DNA of 64,000 nt from Arthrobacter globiformis (GCF_030815865.1 NZ_JAUSXI010000001.1:310001-374000); one strand, 5' to 3'; counted from the stretch's first letter, positions 36,593 through 45,318 are shown. Notes: a model not told the origin generated them from the sequence alone. A program made the numbers and translations.

Positions 36593-37732
36593 ATGATCCT
36601 AGACACGGCAACACTGCGGATCGCCTTTGCCGCGATGGCCCTGGTCCTGGCCCTGCTGTTCTACTTTTCCACGTTCCGCAGTACCCGCTCGCCGTACAGC
36701 GCGTGGTGGTGTGCCGCCCTGCTCCTGTTTCTCTCGGGATCGGCGTCGTTACTTCTCAACGGCACGCCCCAGCAGATCTGGGCCAACCCGCTGGGCAACG
36801 TCCTGCTGGTGTGCGGCGCGGCGAGCGTCTGGGCAGGGGCGCGCTCGCTGCGGAACCTGAAGCACAACTTGTGGCTCTCGGTTGCGCTGCCGGTCATTGC
36901 CGGCGCCGCCGCGGCACTGGACGCGCCGGCGTCCAACGTCTGGGCCGGGGGCGCGGTGTTCCTGGCGTCCATGGCCGTGCTGATTGGCTTGGCTTCGCAC
37001 GAGCTGTGGCGGCTGGAGCCTGGCTATTCCCGGGTCCGGATCCCCATGGCCATAGCAGCGGGCGGGGTGGCGGTTTTCTATTTCTGCCGGCTGGTTGTAT
37101 TCCTCATTCAGGGGCAGGATGGTCCCGTTTTTGTCACATATTTTGGATCGGCCGTGACCACCATGGTCACCATGGTGCTGCTGGTGGTGGTTTCCTTCAG
37201 CATGGCGGGGCTGAGCACCGAGCAGCAAACGCGGGCGCTGCGCACGGTCGCCACCCAGGACGGGCTCACTGGCCTGCTTAACCGCGGCGCCTTCCTGGAG
37301 GCGGCAGCCGAAGAACTGGAACGCAGCAAGGCCGCCAGCAGCGGCGGCTCGCTGATCCTCGCAGACCTGGACCACTTCAAGTCAGTAAACGACACCTTCG
37401 GCCACGCGGCGGGCGACCTTGCACTGCGGGCCTTTGCCCAGGCGTGCAGCGCGTCGGTTCGGTCCACGGACGTTGCCGGGCGCTACGGCGGCGAGGAGTT
37501 CATCCTCCTGCTTCCCGGTGCGGGCCCAAAGAGCGCGGAAATCATTGCGGGTGAAATCAGCAGGAGGCTGGCAGAGCAGCACATCCCTGAAGTGTTGCGG
37601 ATGCCGACCGTCAGCTACGGCATTTCCACCTACAACGCGAAAACCGCTGACCTCGACGAGGTGATCGCGGCTGCCGACGTCGCTCTTTATGAAGCCAAAT
37701 CACAGGGGCGGAACCGCACGGTCAGGGGCTGA
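36593..37732 (+). CDS. Membrane-bound diguanylate cyclase
   Basis: A 379-residue protein from ATG 36593 (AAGGGG ahead). Six or seven transmembrane helices occupy residues 5-205 and may form a sensor. The C-terminal GGDEF domain (215-379) has LTGLLNRGAF, LADLDHFKSVNDTFGH, the active-site GGEEF at 299-303 and an intact inhibitory RxxD site (Arg290-Asp293). It should therefore make c-di-GMP and be product-inhibited. The PELLFFY-like sensor region does not match a named family I know. It is not in an operon; the convergent NlpC/P60 gene is separated by a large structured terminator. Confidence 0.93.
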   Translation: MILDTATLRIAFAAMALVLALLFYFSTFRSTRSPYSAWWCAALLLFLSGSASLLLNGTPQQIWANPLGNVLLVCGAASVWAGARSLRNLKHNLWLSVALPVIAGAAAALDAPASNVWAGGAVFLASMAVLIGLASHELWRLEPGYSRVRIPMAIAAGGVAVFYFCRLVVFLIQGQDGPVFVTYFGSAVTTMVTMVLLVVVSFSMAGLSTEQQTRALRTVATQDGLTGLLNRGAFLEAAAEELERSKAASSGGSLILADLDHFKSVNDTFGHAAGDLALRAFAQACSASVRSTDVAGRYGGEEFILLLPGAGPKSAEIIAGEISRRLAEQHIPEVLRMPTVSYGISTYNAKTADLDEVIAAADVALYEAKSQGRNRTVRG

Positions 37733-37892
37733 AGCGGAGATGCGCGGAGCTTCTGCCTCTTAAGGCAGGCACCGGATCCGGAATGCATGGGGGACAATCC
37801 GGACCCGGCGATCCTGACTCGCAGCCGGAGTCTGCGGTCTTTCATCAGGCATAGCCAGTGTGTTCCCCCCTCCTTGTAGAAAAGTGGGAGCA

Positions 37893-37940
37893 CCTTGGGG
37901 GTGGCCGTGTTCCGCCGCCCCCAAGGCAGCGGAACACGGC
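37893..37940. terminator. Interleaved double hairpin between convergent genes
   Basis: Stem A is 37893-37901 with 37918-37926 (9 bp, perfect). Stem B is 37904-37915 with 37929-37940 (12 bp, perfect). The stems interleave, so they form either alternative hairpins or a pseudoknot. It lies 16 bp after the stop of the minus-strand NlpC/P60 gene. Confidence 0.65.
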
Positions 37941-37955
37941 GGTTTCTCAGCTCTG

Positions 37956-38699
37956 TTAGGCCGCGCGCACGAATGTGACAGGACCAGTGGCCGTGAGCCA
38001 GGACAGCGGGTGGGCCATGGTGGCGTTGATGCCGTTCATGCCGCCGCTGATCACCTTGCCGCCGCCGGCGTAGATGGCCACGTGGCCGGACTGCACAATC
38101 ATGTCACCGGGCTGCGGGGTGGAGACGACCCTGCCGTGGCTCAGGAACTGCATCGGCGCGAGGTCACCCACGCGGATGCCGGCGGCGCCGAGGGCCTTCT
38201 CCACCATGGCGGTGCAGTCCTGCGTGATGCCGATCTGGGCATAGGCGGACGCCAGCATCGTGGCATTGACGCCTGCAGCGGCCTTGACGGGCGCCTTAGG
38301 TGCGGGAGCCGCAGCCTTGATGGTGACCTTCGGTGCGGGTGCGGCTGGCGCGGCTGCAGCCTTGGCGGGCGCAGCAGCCGGGGCGGCAGTGACGGAGGCG
38401 GCAGGTGCCGTAGCCGTCTTGACCGCAGGCTTCGCGGCCGGCTTTTCGACGACGACGGGGGCCGCCACCACGGGAGCCGGGGCCGACTTGACGGCGGGGC
38501 GTTCAAACTCGATCTTGACGCTGGAAGCGGCACTGAGGGGAGTCTGAGTCTGGCCAGCCGTCGCGGGGGCGGCGGCGGGAGCCTGGGCCTGCTGGGCCGG
38601 AGCGTTAGCGGCATTGGCCGCGACGCTGCCGGTGAAGGCCAGGCCGGATGCTGCAAGGATGGCCGCAGCACGGCGGCCAGAAATAAAGCGGAACGACAT
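37956..38699 (-). CDS. Secreted NlpC/P60 family protein
   Basis: A 247-residue exported protein. The signal peptide (AAAILAASGLAFTGSVAANA) is followed by a long Ala/Pro/Lys low-complexity linker (about 32-142) and a C-terminal NlpC/P60 domain. The nucleophile is Cys162 in ITQDCTAMVEKAL, where most family members have DCSGL, and His206 lies in SGHVAIYAGGGKVI. Such enzymes usually cleave D-gamma-Glu-diaminopimelate bonds in peptidoglycan. A ydaO-type c-di-AMP riboswitch precedes the gene, linking wall hydrolysis to osmotic and c-di-AMP signalling. Confidence 0.9.
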   Translation of the reverse strand: MSFRFISGRRAAAILAASGLAFTGSVAANAANAPAQQAQAPAAAPATAGQTQTPLSAASSVKIEFERPAVKSAPAPVVAAPVVVEKPAAKPAVKTATAPAASVTAAPAAAPAKAAAAPAAPAPKVTIKAAAPAPKAPVKAAAGVNATMLASAYAQIGITQDCTAMVEKALGAAGIRVGDLAPMQFLSHGRVVSTPQPGDMIVQSGHVAIYAGGGKVISGGMNGINATMAHPLSWLTATGPVTFVRAA

Positions 38700-38711
38700 G
38701 AAGAAGCCTCT

Positions 38712-38895
38712 CCCGATGCCTGCGAGGTGAGCTGTCGGATTCGGATGGGAGGCACCCGGCCGCGGTCCTGAGCGTGGTCAGGAACTGCGCGGCTTCACCC
38801 CAAGGCCCGCTTCAAGCAGGCCGAAAGTGGTTTCCCCGTCTCTGCCGGACATGGGTTTTCGATTGGTTCCTCGGGCTGCGGCAGAGTTAGGCAAT
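38712..38895 (-). ncRNA. ydaO/yuaA c-di-AMP riboswitch
   Basis: Read on the minus strand, the leader contains the conserved elements of the c-di-AMP riboswitch in order: GCCTAACTCTGCCGCAGCCC near the 5' end, a TTGGGGTGAA core near 38794-38803, then CCGAATCCGACAGCTCACCT and CGCAGGCA at the 3' end (38716-38746). In Actinobacteria this class sits before cell-wall hydrolase genes and turns them off at high c-di-AMP. Its end is about 12 bp from the NlpC/P60 start, so translation could also be masked. Boundaries are estimates. Confidence 0.9.
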
Positions 38896-39047
38896 CAGCG
38901 CGGGAGTGCCTCATCGGTGAAAAAGGCACGTTTTCCACCGTACGGGAGGCCTTCCTCAATGTCACATTAAGGTAACGGGGCCGTGTCGTTTATTTCCACT
39001 TGCCCCGCTTGAGGTAGGGGGCCGAGGGCTGATTAGTGTGTTGAAAG

Positions 39048-40550
39048 TCACTCGGTTGCGTTGAGTTTCCCGGCGAGCCGTTCCCGCATCTGGATGCTGG
39101 CCGAGTTAAGGCCGATCAATTCCACCTCACGGCCGTGCCGGCGGTACTTCTCGGTGACCGCGTCCAGCACGGCGATGGTGGAGGCATCCCACAGGTGCGA
39201 GGCGTGCAGGTCGATCACTACGCCGTGGATGTCCGGCTCGGCGTCGCGGGCGTAGTCGAACTGCGTGTAGAGATCGTTGGAAGAGGCGAAGAACAGTTCG
39301 CCGTCCACCGTGTAGGTGGCCATCGTCAGGCCGTTGAGCTCCACTTCCGTCCGCTCCACGGTGGCGAAATGGGCCACCCGGCGCGCGAACATCGCCATCG
39401 CCGCCAGCACCCCGACGCCGACGCCGATCGCCAGGTTGTGAGTGACCACCACCGTGCCCACGGTGATCAGCATGACGGCGGTTTCCGACTTGGGCATCCG
39501 CTTTAGGGTGGCGGGTGCAATCGAGTGCCAGTCAAAGGTGATGGCCGAGATGAAGATCATCACGGCCACGAGGGCGGCCATGGGGATGAGGCCCACGATG
39601 TCGCCCAAGGTGACTACCAGCACCAGCAGGAAGACGCCCGCGAGGAATGTGGAAACCCGGCTCCGGGCGCCGGAGCCCTTGACGTTGATCATTGTCTGCC
39701 CGATCACCGCGCAGCCGCCCATGCCGCCCAGGAACCCGGTGACGATGTTGGCCACGCCTTGGCCCCAGGATTCGCGGGTCTTGTTGGAGCGGGTATCGGT
39801 GATGTCGTCCACCAGCTTGGCAGTCATCAGGGATTCCAGCAGCCCCACGAGCGCCATGGACAGCGAGAACGGTGCGATGGTTTGGAAGGTTTCCCACGTC
39901 ACAGGCACATTCGGGATGAACAGCGTGGGCAGGCTTTCCGGCAGTTGGCCCTTGTCCTGGACGGTGGGGACGTCGATCCCGGCGACCACGGCGAGGACCG
40001 TCAGGAGGACGATGGCCACCAAAGGTGACGGCACCGCCGTCGTAATCCGGCGGAAGCCGATGACGATCAGCAGGCCCACGGCGGCCAGTGGATAGACGGG
40101 CCAGGGAACCCCGATCAGTTCCGGCAGTTGGGCCATGAACACGAGGATGGCCAGCGCGTTCACGAAGCCCACCATCACCGAGCGCGGGATGAATCGCATG
40201 AGCCGTGTGACGCCCAGGACTGCGAGCAGGATCTGGAAGACCCCGGCGAGGATTACCGCGGCGATCAGGTGGTCCAGTCCGTGGCTGCGCATCAGCGGCG
40301 CGATCACCAGCGCGACGGCGCCGGTTGCGGCCGAGATCATGGCGGGCCTGCCGCCCATAAAGGAGATGGTCACCGCCATGGTGAAGGAGGCGAACAGCCC
40401 AATTCTCGGGTCCACTCCGGCGATCACGGAGAATGCGATGGCTTCCGGAATGAGGGCGAGGGCCACCACCAGTCCGGCGAGGGCCTCGGTCTTGAGGCGC
40501 CGCGGGGAACGGAGTGTGGCCCGGACGGACTGGAGCTGTTCGGGCTTCAT
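39048..40550 (-). CDS. SulP family anion transporter with STAS domain
   Basis: A 500-residue membrane protein. I chose ATG 40550, five bases after the upstream gene stop; the longer frame runs into that gene. About eleven helices with SulP signatures: LVVALALIPEAIAFSVIAGV, DPRIGLFASF, RPAMISAATGAVALVIAP and GGMGGCAVIGQTMINVKGSG. A C-terminal STAS domain follows (about 400-495; VDGELFFASSNDLYTQFDYA, ASHLWDASTIAVLDAV). SulP proteins carry sulfate, bicarbonate or other anions; substrate unknown. Its start is coupled to the stop of the RelA/SpoT-domain gene. Confidence 0.93.
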   Translation of the reverse strand: MKPEQLQSVRATLRSPRRLKTEALAGLVVALALIPEAIAFSVIAGVDPRIGLFASFTMAVTISFMGGRPAMISAATGAVALVIAPLMRSHGLDHLIAAVILAGVFQILLAVLGVTRLMRFIPRSVMVGFVNALAILVFMAQLPELIGVPWPVYPLAAVGLLIVIGFRRITTAVPSPLVAIVLLTVLAVVAGIDVPTVQDKGQLPESLPTLFIPNVPVTWETFQTIAPFSLSMALVGLLESLMTAKLVDDITDTRSNKTRESWGQGVANIVTGFLGGMGGCAVIGQTMINVKGSGARSRVSTFLAGVFLLVLVVTLGDIVGLIPMAALVAVMIFISAITFDWHSIAPATLKRMPKSETAVMLITVGTVVVTHNLAIGVGVGVLAAMAMFARRVAHFATVERTEVELNGLTMATYTVDGELFFASSNDLYTQFDYARDAEPDIHGVVIDLHASHLWDASTIAVLDAVTEKYRRHGREVELIGLNSASIQMRERLAGKLNATE

Positions 40551-40555
40551 AAACT

Positions 40556-41662
40556 CTATTTCTTGGTCTGGCGGTAGCGCTCGATCTGCTTCAGCCGCCG
40601 CAGGAGGCTGTCGCGCCGCGGGTGGGGGACGGCGTCGGGCGCCTCGGCGGTGAGGTCGATGTGTTTGGTGCCGTACTGCCACAGCAGGAGGTCATCCAGC
40701 AGGCGGTCCGGGCCGGGGGAGTAGCGGTGGTCCAGGGCCCTGCGGACCTCGGTGATCCGGTTGGCGCTGAGCAGTCCGGCAAGCTGGACGGTCTGCTTGA
40801 GTCCGTGGGCCGCCAGGAGTTCGGCTGCCCATCCCCAGTCGTCATCTACTTTACGGTCTACGTGGGGGAGCAGGGTGCGCCAGACGTCGCGGATGCGGTT
40901 GGGGGTGAGCTGCGCCGCGCCCTCTCCGTCTACGTCCCAGTAGCTGCGGACCTCCTCGTAGCGTTCATGCAGGTCGGCGAAGGCGGTCTCCACTGTCTCC
41001 AGCATTGCAGCGGTGGCGGTGAACTGGCGGTCGAAGTGCGGCGTCCAGGCCCGCGGGTCCTCGGCCTTGAACCGGATGTCGTGCTCGATCTCGCTCCACG
41101 CGTGCGCGAACACGGTGCGGATCTGGCATTCGAAGAAGTAGCTGCCGTTGGGCTGGACTTCGGGGTTGAAGACCTGCTGGTAGTTCTTGACGACGTCGTT
41201 TTGGATGGTGCGCAGGATCAGGTGCCGGCTGGAGTAGCCGTACGTTCCGGACTCGATCGAGCCAATGTCCTTTTCGCGGTCGCCGCGGCAGTCGAAGAGG
41301 TGCCGCTGGCGCTTGATCAGGTTGGCCACCAGTGCGTTCTCCGCCGGCAGCTTGGTGATGACGCGCACGCCCACCATGTCGTTGAGGGTGCGGAACGGGT
41401 CCGGGAACTTCAGGAGCCTTGGGCCGCCGGGCTCCAGCGGCTCCTCGGTGCGGGAGATCTTCTCGCGGAAGGAATCGACTGACTTGGTCCGGCCGGTGAC
41501 GAAGAGCGGCGTGACCTCGGTGTCCTTGAGCATGGTCCGCAGTATCTGCAGGACTTCCCGGGTGACAAGCTTTAGGGCAGGCCGGACGCGCTCATAGAGC
41601 TCCACGTTTTCCTGCACGGAGTCGCGCTGAGTGACGTCCAGGCGATCCCAGTTGCTTGCCAT
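40556..41662 (-). CDS. RelA/SpoT-domain (p)ppGpp synthetase-like protein
   Basis: A 368-residue protein. The synthetase domain covers residues 50-220: FVTGRTKSVDSFREKISR (ATP-binding region), FRTLNDMVGVRVITKLPAEN (metal Asp), GYSSRHLILR and FECQIRTVFAHAWSEIEHDI. No HD hydrolase, TGS or ACT domain is present, so it is not a long RSH protein; it resembles the larger single-domain alarmone synthetases. The C-terminal 150 residues are helical and unassigned. The following gene, a SulP transporter, begins five bases after its stop, an unusual pairing. Activity is inferred from intact motifs. Confidence 0.88.
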   Translation of the reverse strand: MASNWDRLDVTQRDSVQENVELYERVRPALKLVTREVLQILRTMLKDTEVTPLFVTGRTKSVDSFREKISRTEEPLEPGGPRLLKFPDPFRTLNDMVGVRVITKLPAENALVANLIKRQRHLFDCRGDREKDIGSIESGTYGYSSRHLILRTIQNDVVKNYQQVFNPEVQPNGSYFFECQIRTVFAHAWSEIEHDIRFKAEDPRAWTPHFDRQFTATAAMLETVETAFADLHERYEEVRSYWDVDGEGAAQLTPNRIRDVWRTLLPHVDRKVDDDWGWAAELLAAHGLKQTVQLAGLLSANRITEVRRALDHRYSPGPDRLLDDLLLWQYGTKHIDLTAEAPDAVPHPRRDSLLRRLKQIERYRQTKK

Positions 41663-41866
41663 GGTTCCAAACTATCAAGGCGGTGCGACAGCGGGGCCGG
41701 TGACACCCTTGCCACTGCAGCCCCTTCCGCCCCACGGAAGCGGCGTCCATGTAGGCTCGGAGCATGGCTGTTGTGCGCCGCTGTGCCCTCAACCCCGGAC
41801 CCCGGGCGCGCGGGAGCCGGCAAGGAGGGGCCCGGCGCCCCGTTCGAAGGATCCTAGGAGGATGCA

Positions 41867-42688
41867 GTGAAGCGGCAGAAGTACCACTACGGTGACCACC
41901 CCAGCCAGTGGGGTGAGCTCTTCCTGCCGGAAACACCTGCGTCACGCAACGGCAAGCCGCCATCGCCGCGCGGCATCGTTGTGGTGATCCACGGCGGCTA
42001 CTGGCGCTCGCAGTACGGGGCTGAACTGGGCGAACCGCTGGCGAAGGACCTCGCGGCGCACGGCATCGTGGCCTGGAACCTGGAGTACCGCCGGGCGGGC
42101 AACGGCGGCGGGTGGCCGCGGACGTTCGAGGATGTCCTCGCCGGGATCGACAAGCTCCGTGAGGTGGCCGGCGAGCACGACCTCGACCTGAATCGCGTGG
42201 TGGCGCTGGGGCACTCCGCCGGCGGGCACCTGGCCGTCTGGGCGGCCGGCCGGGACCGGCTTGCAGGACTCGGCGCGCCCGACGCCGACCGGCAGGTCGC
42301 CAGGAACCTCAACGGCGAGGCCGTCCACCTGACCGGCGTCGTCAGCCAGTCCGGGCTGCTCAATCTCGCGCAGGCGGAGTGGCACGACCTCAGCAACGGT
42401 GCCGTCAGTAACTTTCTGGGCGGGTCCGCCGAGAGGTACCCCAAGCGCCACAAGTACGCCGATCCGATGAGCGCCGTGCCGCTCACCATCCCGGTCTATG
42501 CGGTCCACGGGCTTGAGGACGACACCGTGCCGGTGAGCCAGTCCGAGGCCTACGCCACGGCCGCCCGCGCAGCCGGAGCCCCAGTCCAGGTGGTCAGGGT
42601 TCCGGGCGACCACTTCGCGCTGATCGACCCGAAGGCCCCGTCGTACCGAAAGTGCCGCGAGCTGGTGCAGGAGCTGCTGCTGCTTTAG
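41867..42688 (+). CDS. Alpha/beta hydrolase (esterase/kynurenine-formamidase-like)
   Basis: A 273-residue cytoplasmic hydrolase from GTG 41867, preceded by AGGAGGATGCA. The oxyanion motif HGG is at 42-44 (VVVIHGGYWRSQYG), the nucleophile Ser117 in ALGHSAGGHLAVW, the acid at about Asp218 (VHGLEDDTVP) and His249 in PGDHFALIDP, a complete triad. HGG plus GHSAGG is typical of BD-FAE/arylformamidase-like members. No tryptophan-degradation genes are near, so the substrate is open. Confidence 0.88.
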   Translation: MKRQKYHYGDHPSQWGELFLPETPASRNGKPPSPRGIVVVIHGGYWRSQYGAELGEPLAKDLAAHGIVAWNLEYRRAGNGGGWPRTFEDVLAGIDKLREVAGEHDLDLNRVVALGHSAGGHLAVWAAGRDRLAGLGAPDADRQVARNLNGEAVHLTGVVSQSGLLNLAQAEWHDLSNGAVSNFLGGSAERYPKRHKYADPMSAVPLTIPVYAVHGLEDDTVPVSQSEAYATAARAAGAPVQVVRVPGDHFALIDPKAPSYRKCRELVQELLLL

Positions 42689-42757
42689 AGGCGGGAACTA
42701 CACTGACGTCCGTTCGTTGCATTGACGTGGGCTCAGGAAGTGAATGCATTCCGGCGG

Positions 42758-42769
42758 TAAGTATGCTTA
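42758..42769. promoter_or_regulatory. TAAGTATGCTTA near-palindrome (distant copy of the 3.5-kb box)
   Basis: Differs by one base from the perfect palindrome at 3561-3572; with flanks, TAAGYATGCTTATC is shared over 14 bases. It lies in the 42689-42991 gap, about 50 bp before a small ORF. Confidence 0.5.
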
Positions 42770-42817
42770 TCATCTATCGCAAAAGCCCGCACACGTCACA
42801 ACGGAGGAATATTGAAC

Positions 42818-42970
42818 ATGGCCCGCAACGCGCCACGCCTGTCCCGCGTGGTCCAGCGCCCCGCGATGCGGACGCCGGTTGCTAGTGGCACCGGCATGGG
42901 GGACTCTTGTAGTTGGGGGAAAATCAGCATATTTCGATCATGGGTTTCACTAGGAGATACACATGGGTGA
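42818..42970 (+). CDS. Possible small ORF (50 residues)
   Basis: ATG 42818 follows ACGGAGGAATATTGAAC, a good ribosome site. The product begins MARNAPRLSRVVQRPAMRTP and is basic at the N-terminus with a Ser/Trp-containing tail. The stop at 42968-42970 overlaps the ATG of the next short ORF at 42963. I know no family; the ribosome site is the main support. Confidence 0.35.
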   Translation: MARNAPRLSRVVQRPAMRTPVASGTGMGDSCSWGKISIFRSWVSLGDTHG

Positions 42971-42995
42971 GCCCGGCAGGAAGCGGACAGCATGA
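42963..42995 (+). promoter_or_regulatory. 10-residue leader ORF coupled to the 2Fe-2S reductase gene
   Basis: ATG 42963 has the strongest ribosome site of the locus (AGGAGATACAC). It encodes MGEPGRKRTA and stops at 42993-42995, overlapping the reductase ATG (42992) by 4 bp. Either it is a translational coupler or the true reductase N-terminus displaced by a frameshift. Confidence 0.5.
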
Positions 42996-44110
42996 TCCGG
43001 CTCCGCAAATTGGCGCGCGCGGCGTCTGTCCTGACAACTCCTCTAGCCCCGGAGGACATCCTCGCGCTCTTTGATCCGGTGTTCTCCGCCCGGCAGCTGC
43101 GCGGCGTGGTCACCAAGGTTGTGCCCGAAACGGCGGATTCAGCCACCATCCATTTCCGGCCCGGCCGCGGCTGGAAGGCCCATAAAGCAGGCCAGTGGGC
43201 GCGGATCGGCGTGGAGCTCGACGGCGTCCGGCACTGGCGCTCCTATTCGCTCAGCGCCCCGGCGGGCGAGGATCCCGCCATCACTGTGAGTGACATGGGC
43301 GCAGTGTCCGGTGTCCTGGTCCGGAACACACGGCCAGGGGACATCCTGTTCCTGGCGCCCCCGCAGGGCGACTTCGTTCTCCCCGAACATCCGCGGCCGC
43401 TCCTGATGCTCACCGCGGGCAGCGGCATCACCCCCGTGATGTCCATGGTGCGCACGCTGGTGCCGCACCGCCCCGACGCCGATGTGGTCCTGGTCCATTC
43501 CGCCCGCAGGCCGGAGGATAGTATTTTCCGTGAGGAACTGTCCGAGCTCGCGGACCAGTTCCCCAACTTCCGCGTCACCCACTGGTTTACCGGGGAGCGT
43601 GGCCGGATGGACTTCGGCTCGGCCGCCGGACTCGACAGCCTGTGCCCCGACTGGCGCCGCCGCGCTGCCTACGCCTGCGGCCCGGAAGGGTTCCTCGATG
43701 ACGCAGAAGCCCTGTGGGCCGCCGAAGCGGCCGCCCATCCCAAGGACTCCAAGTCCGCCCGCGCAGAAGGGGCCACCGGCCCGTTCGCGGCGGACCCCGT
43801 CAACCTCATTATCGAGCGCTTCAACACCAGCCTGCTCGGCGGCGAAGGGCATGACGGCGGACTGGTCACCTTTGAGGCCTCCGACCGTGAGGTGGAGGCC
43901 GACGGCGACACCCCCCTGCTCGACGTCGGCGAAGACGCCGGCGTCCTCATGCCCAGCGGCTGCCGCATGGGCATCTGCCACAGCTGCCTGCTGCCCCTGC
44001 GTGCAGGGCAGGTCCGGGACCTCCGCACCGGCGAAGTCCACGGTGAACCGGGCCAACTAATCCAGACGTGCGTTTCGGCAGCTGCCGGGCCCGTTAACCT
44101 CGAGATCTGA
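42992..44110 (+). CDS. Ferredoxin reductase with C-terminal 2Fe-2S domain (desaturase electron donor)
   Basis: A 372-residue FNR-type electron-transfer protein. FAD-binding motif RSYSLS (83-88), NAD(P)-binding GSGITP (143-148), the CGPEGFLDDAE segment, and a plant-type 2Fe-2S ferredoxin domain with Cys324, Cys329, Cys332 and Cys360. The order FAD-NAD-2Fe-2S matches the reductases that serve acyl-lipid desaturases such as the mycobacterial Rv3230c-DesA3 pair (family knowledge), and a desaturase gene follows 14 bp downstream. It should pass electrons from NADPH to the di-iron desaturase at the membrane. The start is preceded by a 10-codon leader ORF. Confidence 0.93.
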   Translation: MIRLRKLARAASVLTTPLAPEDILALFDPVFSARQLRGVVTKVVPETADSATIHFRPGRGWKAHKAGQWARIGVELDGVRHWRSYSLSAPAGEDPAITVSDMGAVSGVLVRNTRPGDILFLAPPQGDFVLPEHPRPLLMLTAGSGITPVMSMVRTLVPHRPDADVVLVHSARRPEDSIFREELSELADQFPNFRVTHWFTGERGRMDFGSAAGLDSLCPDWRRRAAYACGPEGFLDDAEALWAAEAAAHPKDSKSARAEGATGPFAADPVNLIIERFNTSLLGGEGHDGGLVTFEASDREVEADGDTPLLDVGEDAGVLMPSGCRMGICHSCLLPLRAGQVRDLRTGEVHGEPGQLIQTCVSAAAGPVNLEI

Positions 44111-44124
44111 GGAGCATCACAAGC

Positions 44125-45318
44125 ATGACTGCAATATCCGATCGCACAGCCGCGAGCACGAAGTCCACCGACAGCGTCTCCACGGACAAGCCGGTTACGA
44201 AGCCGAGGCCGGGGGCACTGGCCGCCTCCGGCCGGCCCACCGTGCGCCCGCCCGCCGCGGCGCACCTGTCCGACGAGCAGGTGGCAGAGCTCGGCCGCGA
44301 ACTGGACGCCATCAAGGATGACATCCTCGCCAAGCGCGGAGCCTCCGACGCCGCCTACATCCGGCGGGTGATCAAGATCCAGCGCGGGTTGGAGATCGCG
44401 GGACGCGCCGCGCTGCTGGGCAGCCGGAACAAGGCCGCATGGGTCACGGGAACCAGCCTGCTCAGCCTCGCCAAGATCCTGGAAAACATGGAGATCGGCC
44501 ACAACATCCTCCACGGCCAGTGGGACTGGATGCGCGATCCGGACATCCACTCCACCACGTGGGAATGGGACTTCGTGACCCCGGCGCGTTCGTGGCAGCA
44601 CACCCACAACGACCTGCACCACCGCTGGACCAACGTGGTGGGCAAGGACAACGACGTCGGATACAACCTGCTGCGCATGGACGAGGACCAGCCCTGGACC
44701 CCCCGGGCCCTGGGCAACCCGCTCTACAACGCGATCCTGGCCCCAATTTTCGAATGGGGCATCGCGGTCTACGACCTGGAGCTCGTCGACTACAAGGAGG
44801 GCAGGAAGAGCAAGGAGGCCATGACCCGCGACCTCAAGGCCCTCGGCGTCAAGGCCCTAAAGCAGTTCACCAAGGACTACGCCGCCACCCCGGCCGTGGC
44901 CATGCTGACCGGCTCCGGCAAGCAGGCCCTGTTGGGAACACTCACGGCCAATGCGGTCCGCAATGTGTGGGCGCACGCGGTGATCTTCTGCGGCCACTTC
45001 CCCGAAGGGACGGACACGTTCACCGAGGAAATGGTCGAGGGCGAGACCCGTGGCGACTGGTACGTCCGGCAGATGATCGGCTCGGCCAACATCTCCGGCT
45101 CCAAGTTCATGCACATCATGACCGGGAACCTGTCCCACCAGATCGAACACCACCTGTTCCCGGACCTGCCGTCCAACCGGTACGGGGAAGTGGCCCCGAA
45201 GGTGCAGGAAATCTGCCGGCGCTACGGCCTGCCGTACACCACCGGGCCGCTGCTGAAGCAGGTGGGATCCTCGTGGGCGAAGGTCTTCAAGCTCGCCCTG
45301 CCGGGGAAGAAGGCCTAG
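44125..45318 (+). CDS. Membrane fatty acid desaturase
   Basis: A 397-residue di-iron acyl desaturase with GAGGAG before the ATG. All three histidine boxes are intact: GHNILHGQWD (His126, His130), HTHNDLHHRW (159-168) and HQIEHH (338-343, spacing HxxEHH). The first 70 residues are a hydrophilic Ser/Pro/Lys extension. It forms an operon with the 2Fe-2S reductase and probably introduces a double bond into membrane lipid acyl chains. The position of the double bond (delta-9 or other) cannot be told. Its stop codon lies in the loop of a terminator hairpin. Confidence 0.94.
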   Translation: MTAISDRTAASTKSTDSVSTDKPVTKPRPGALAASGRPTVRPPAAAHLSDEQVAELGRELDAIKDDILAKRGASDAAYIRRVIKIQRGLEIAGRAALLGSRNKAAWVTGTSLLSLAKILENMEIGHNILHGQWDWMRDPDIHSTTWEWDFVTPARSWQHTHNDLHHRWTNVVGKDNDVGYNLLRMDEDQPWTPRALGNPLYNAILAPIFEWGIAVYDLELVDYKEGRKSKEAMTRDLKALGVKALKQFTKDYAATPAVAMLTGSGKQALLGTLTANAVRNVWAHAVIFCGHFPEGTDTFTEEMVEGETRGDWYVRQMIGSANISGSKFMHIMTGNLSHQIEHHLFPDLPSNRYGEVAPKVQEICRRYGLPYTTGPLLKQVGSSWAKVFKLALPGKKA

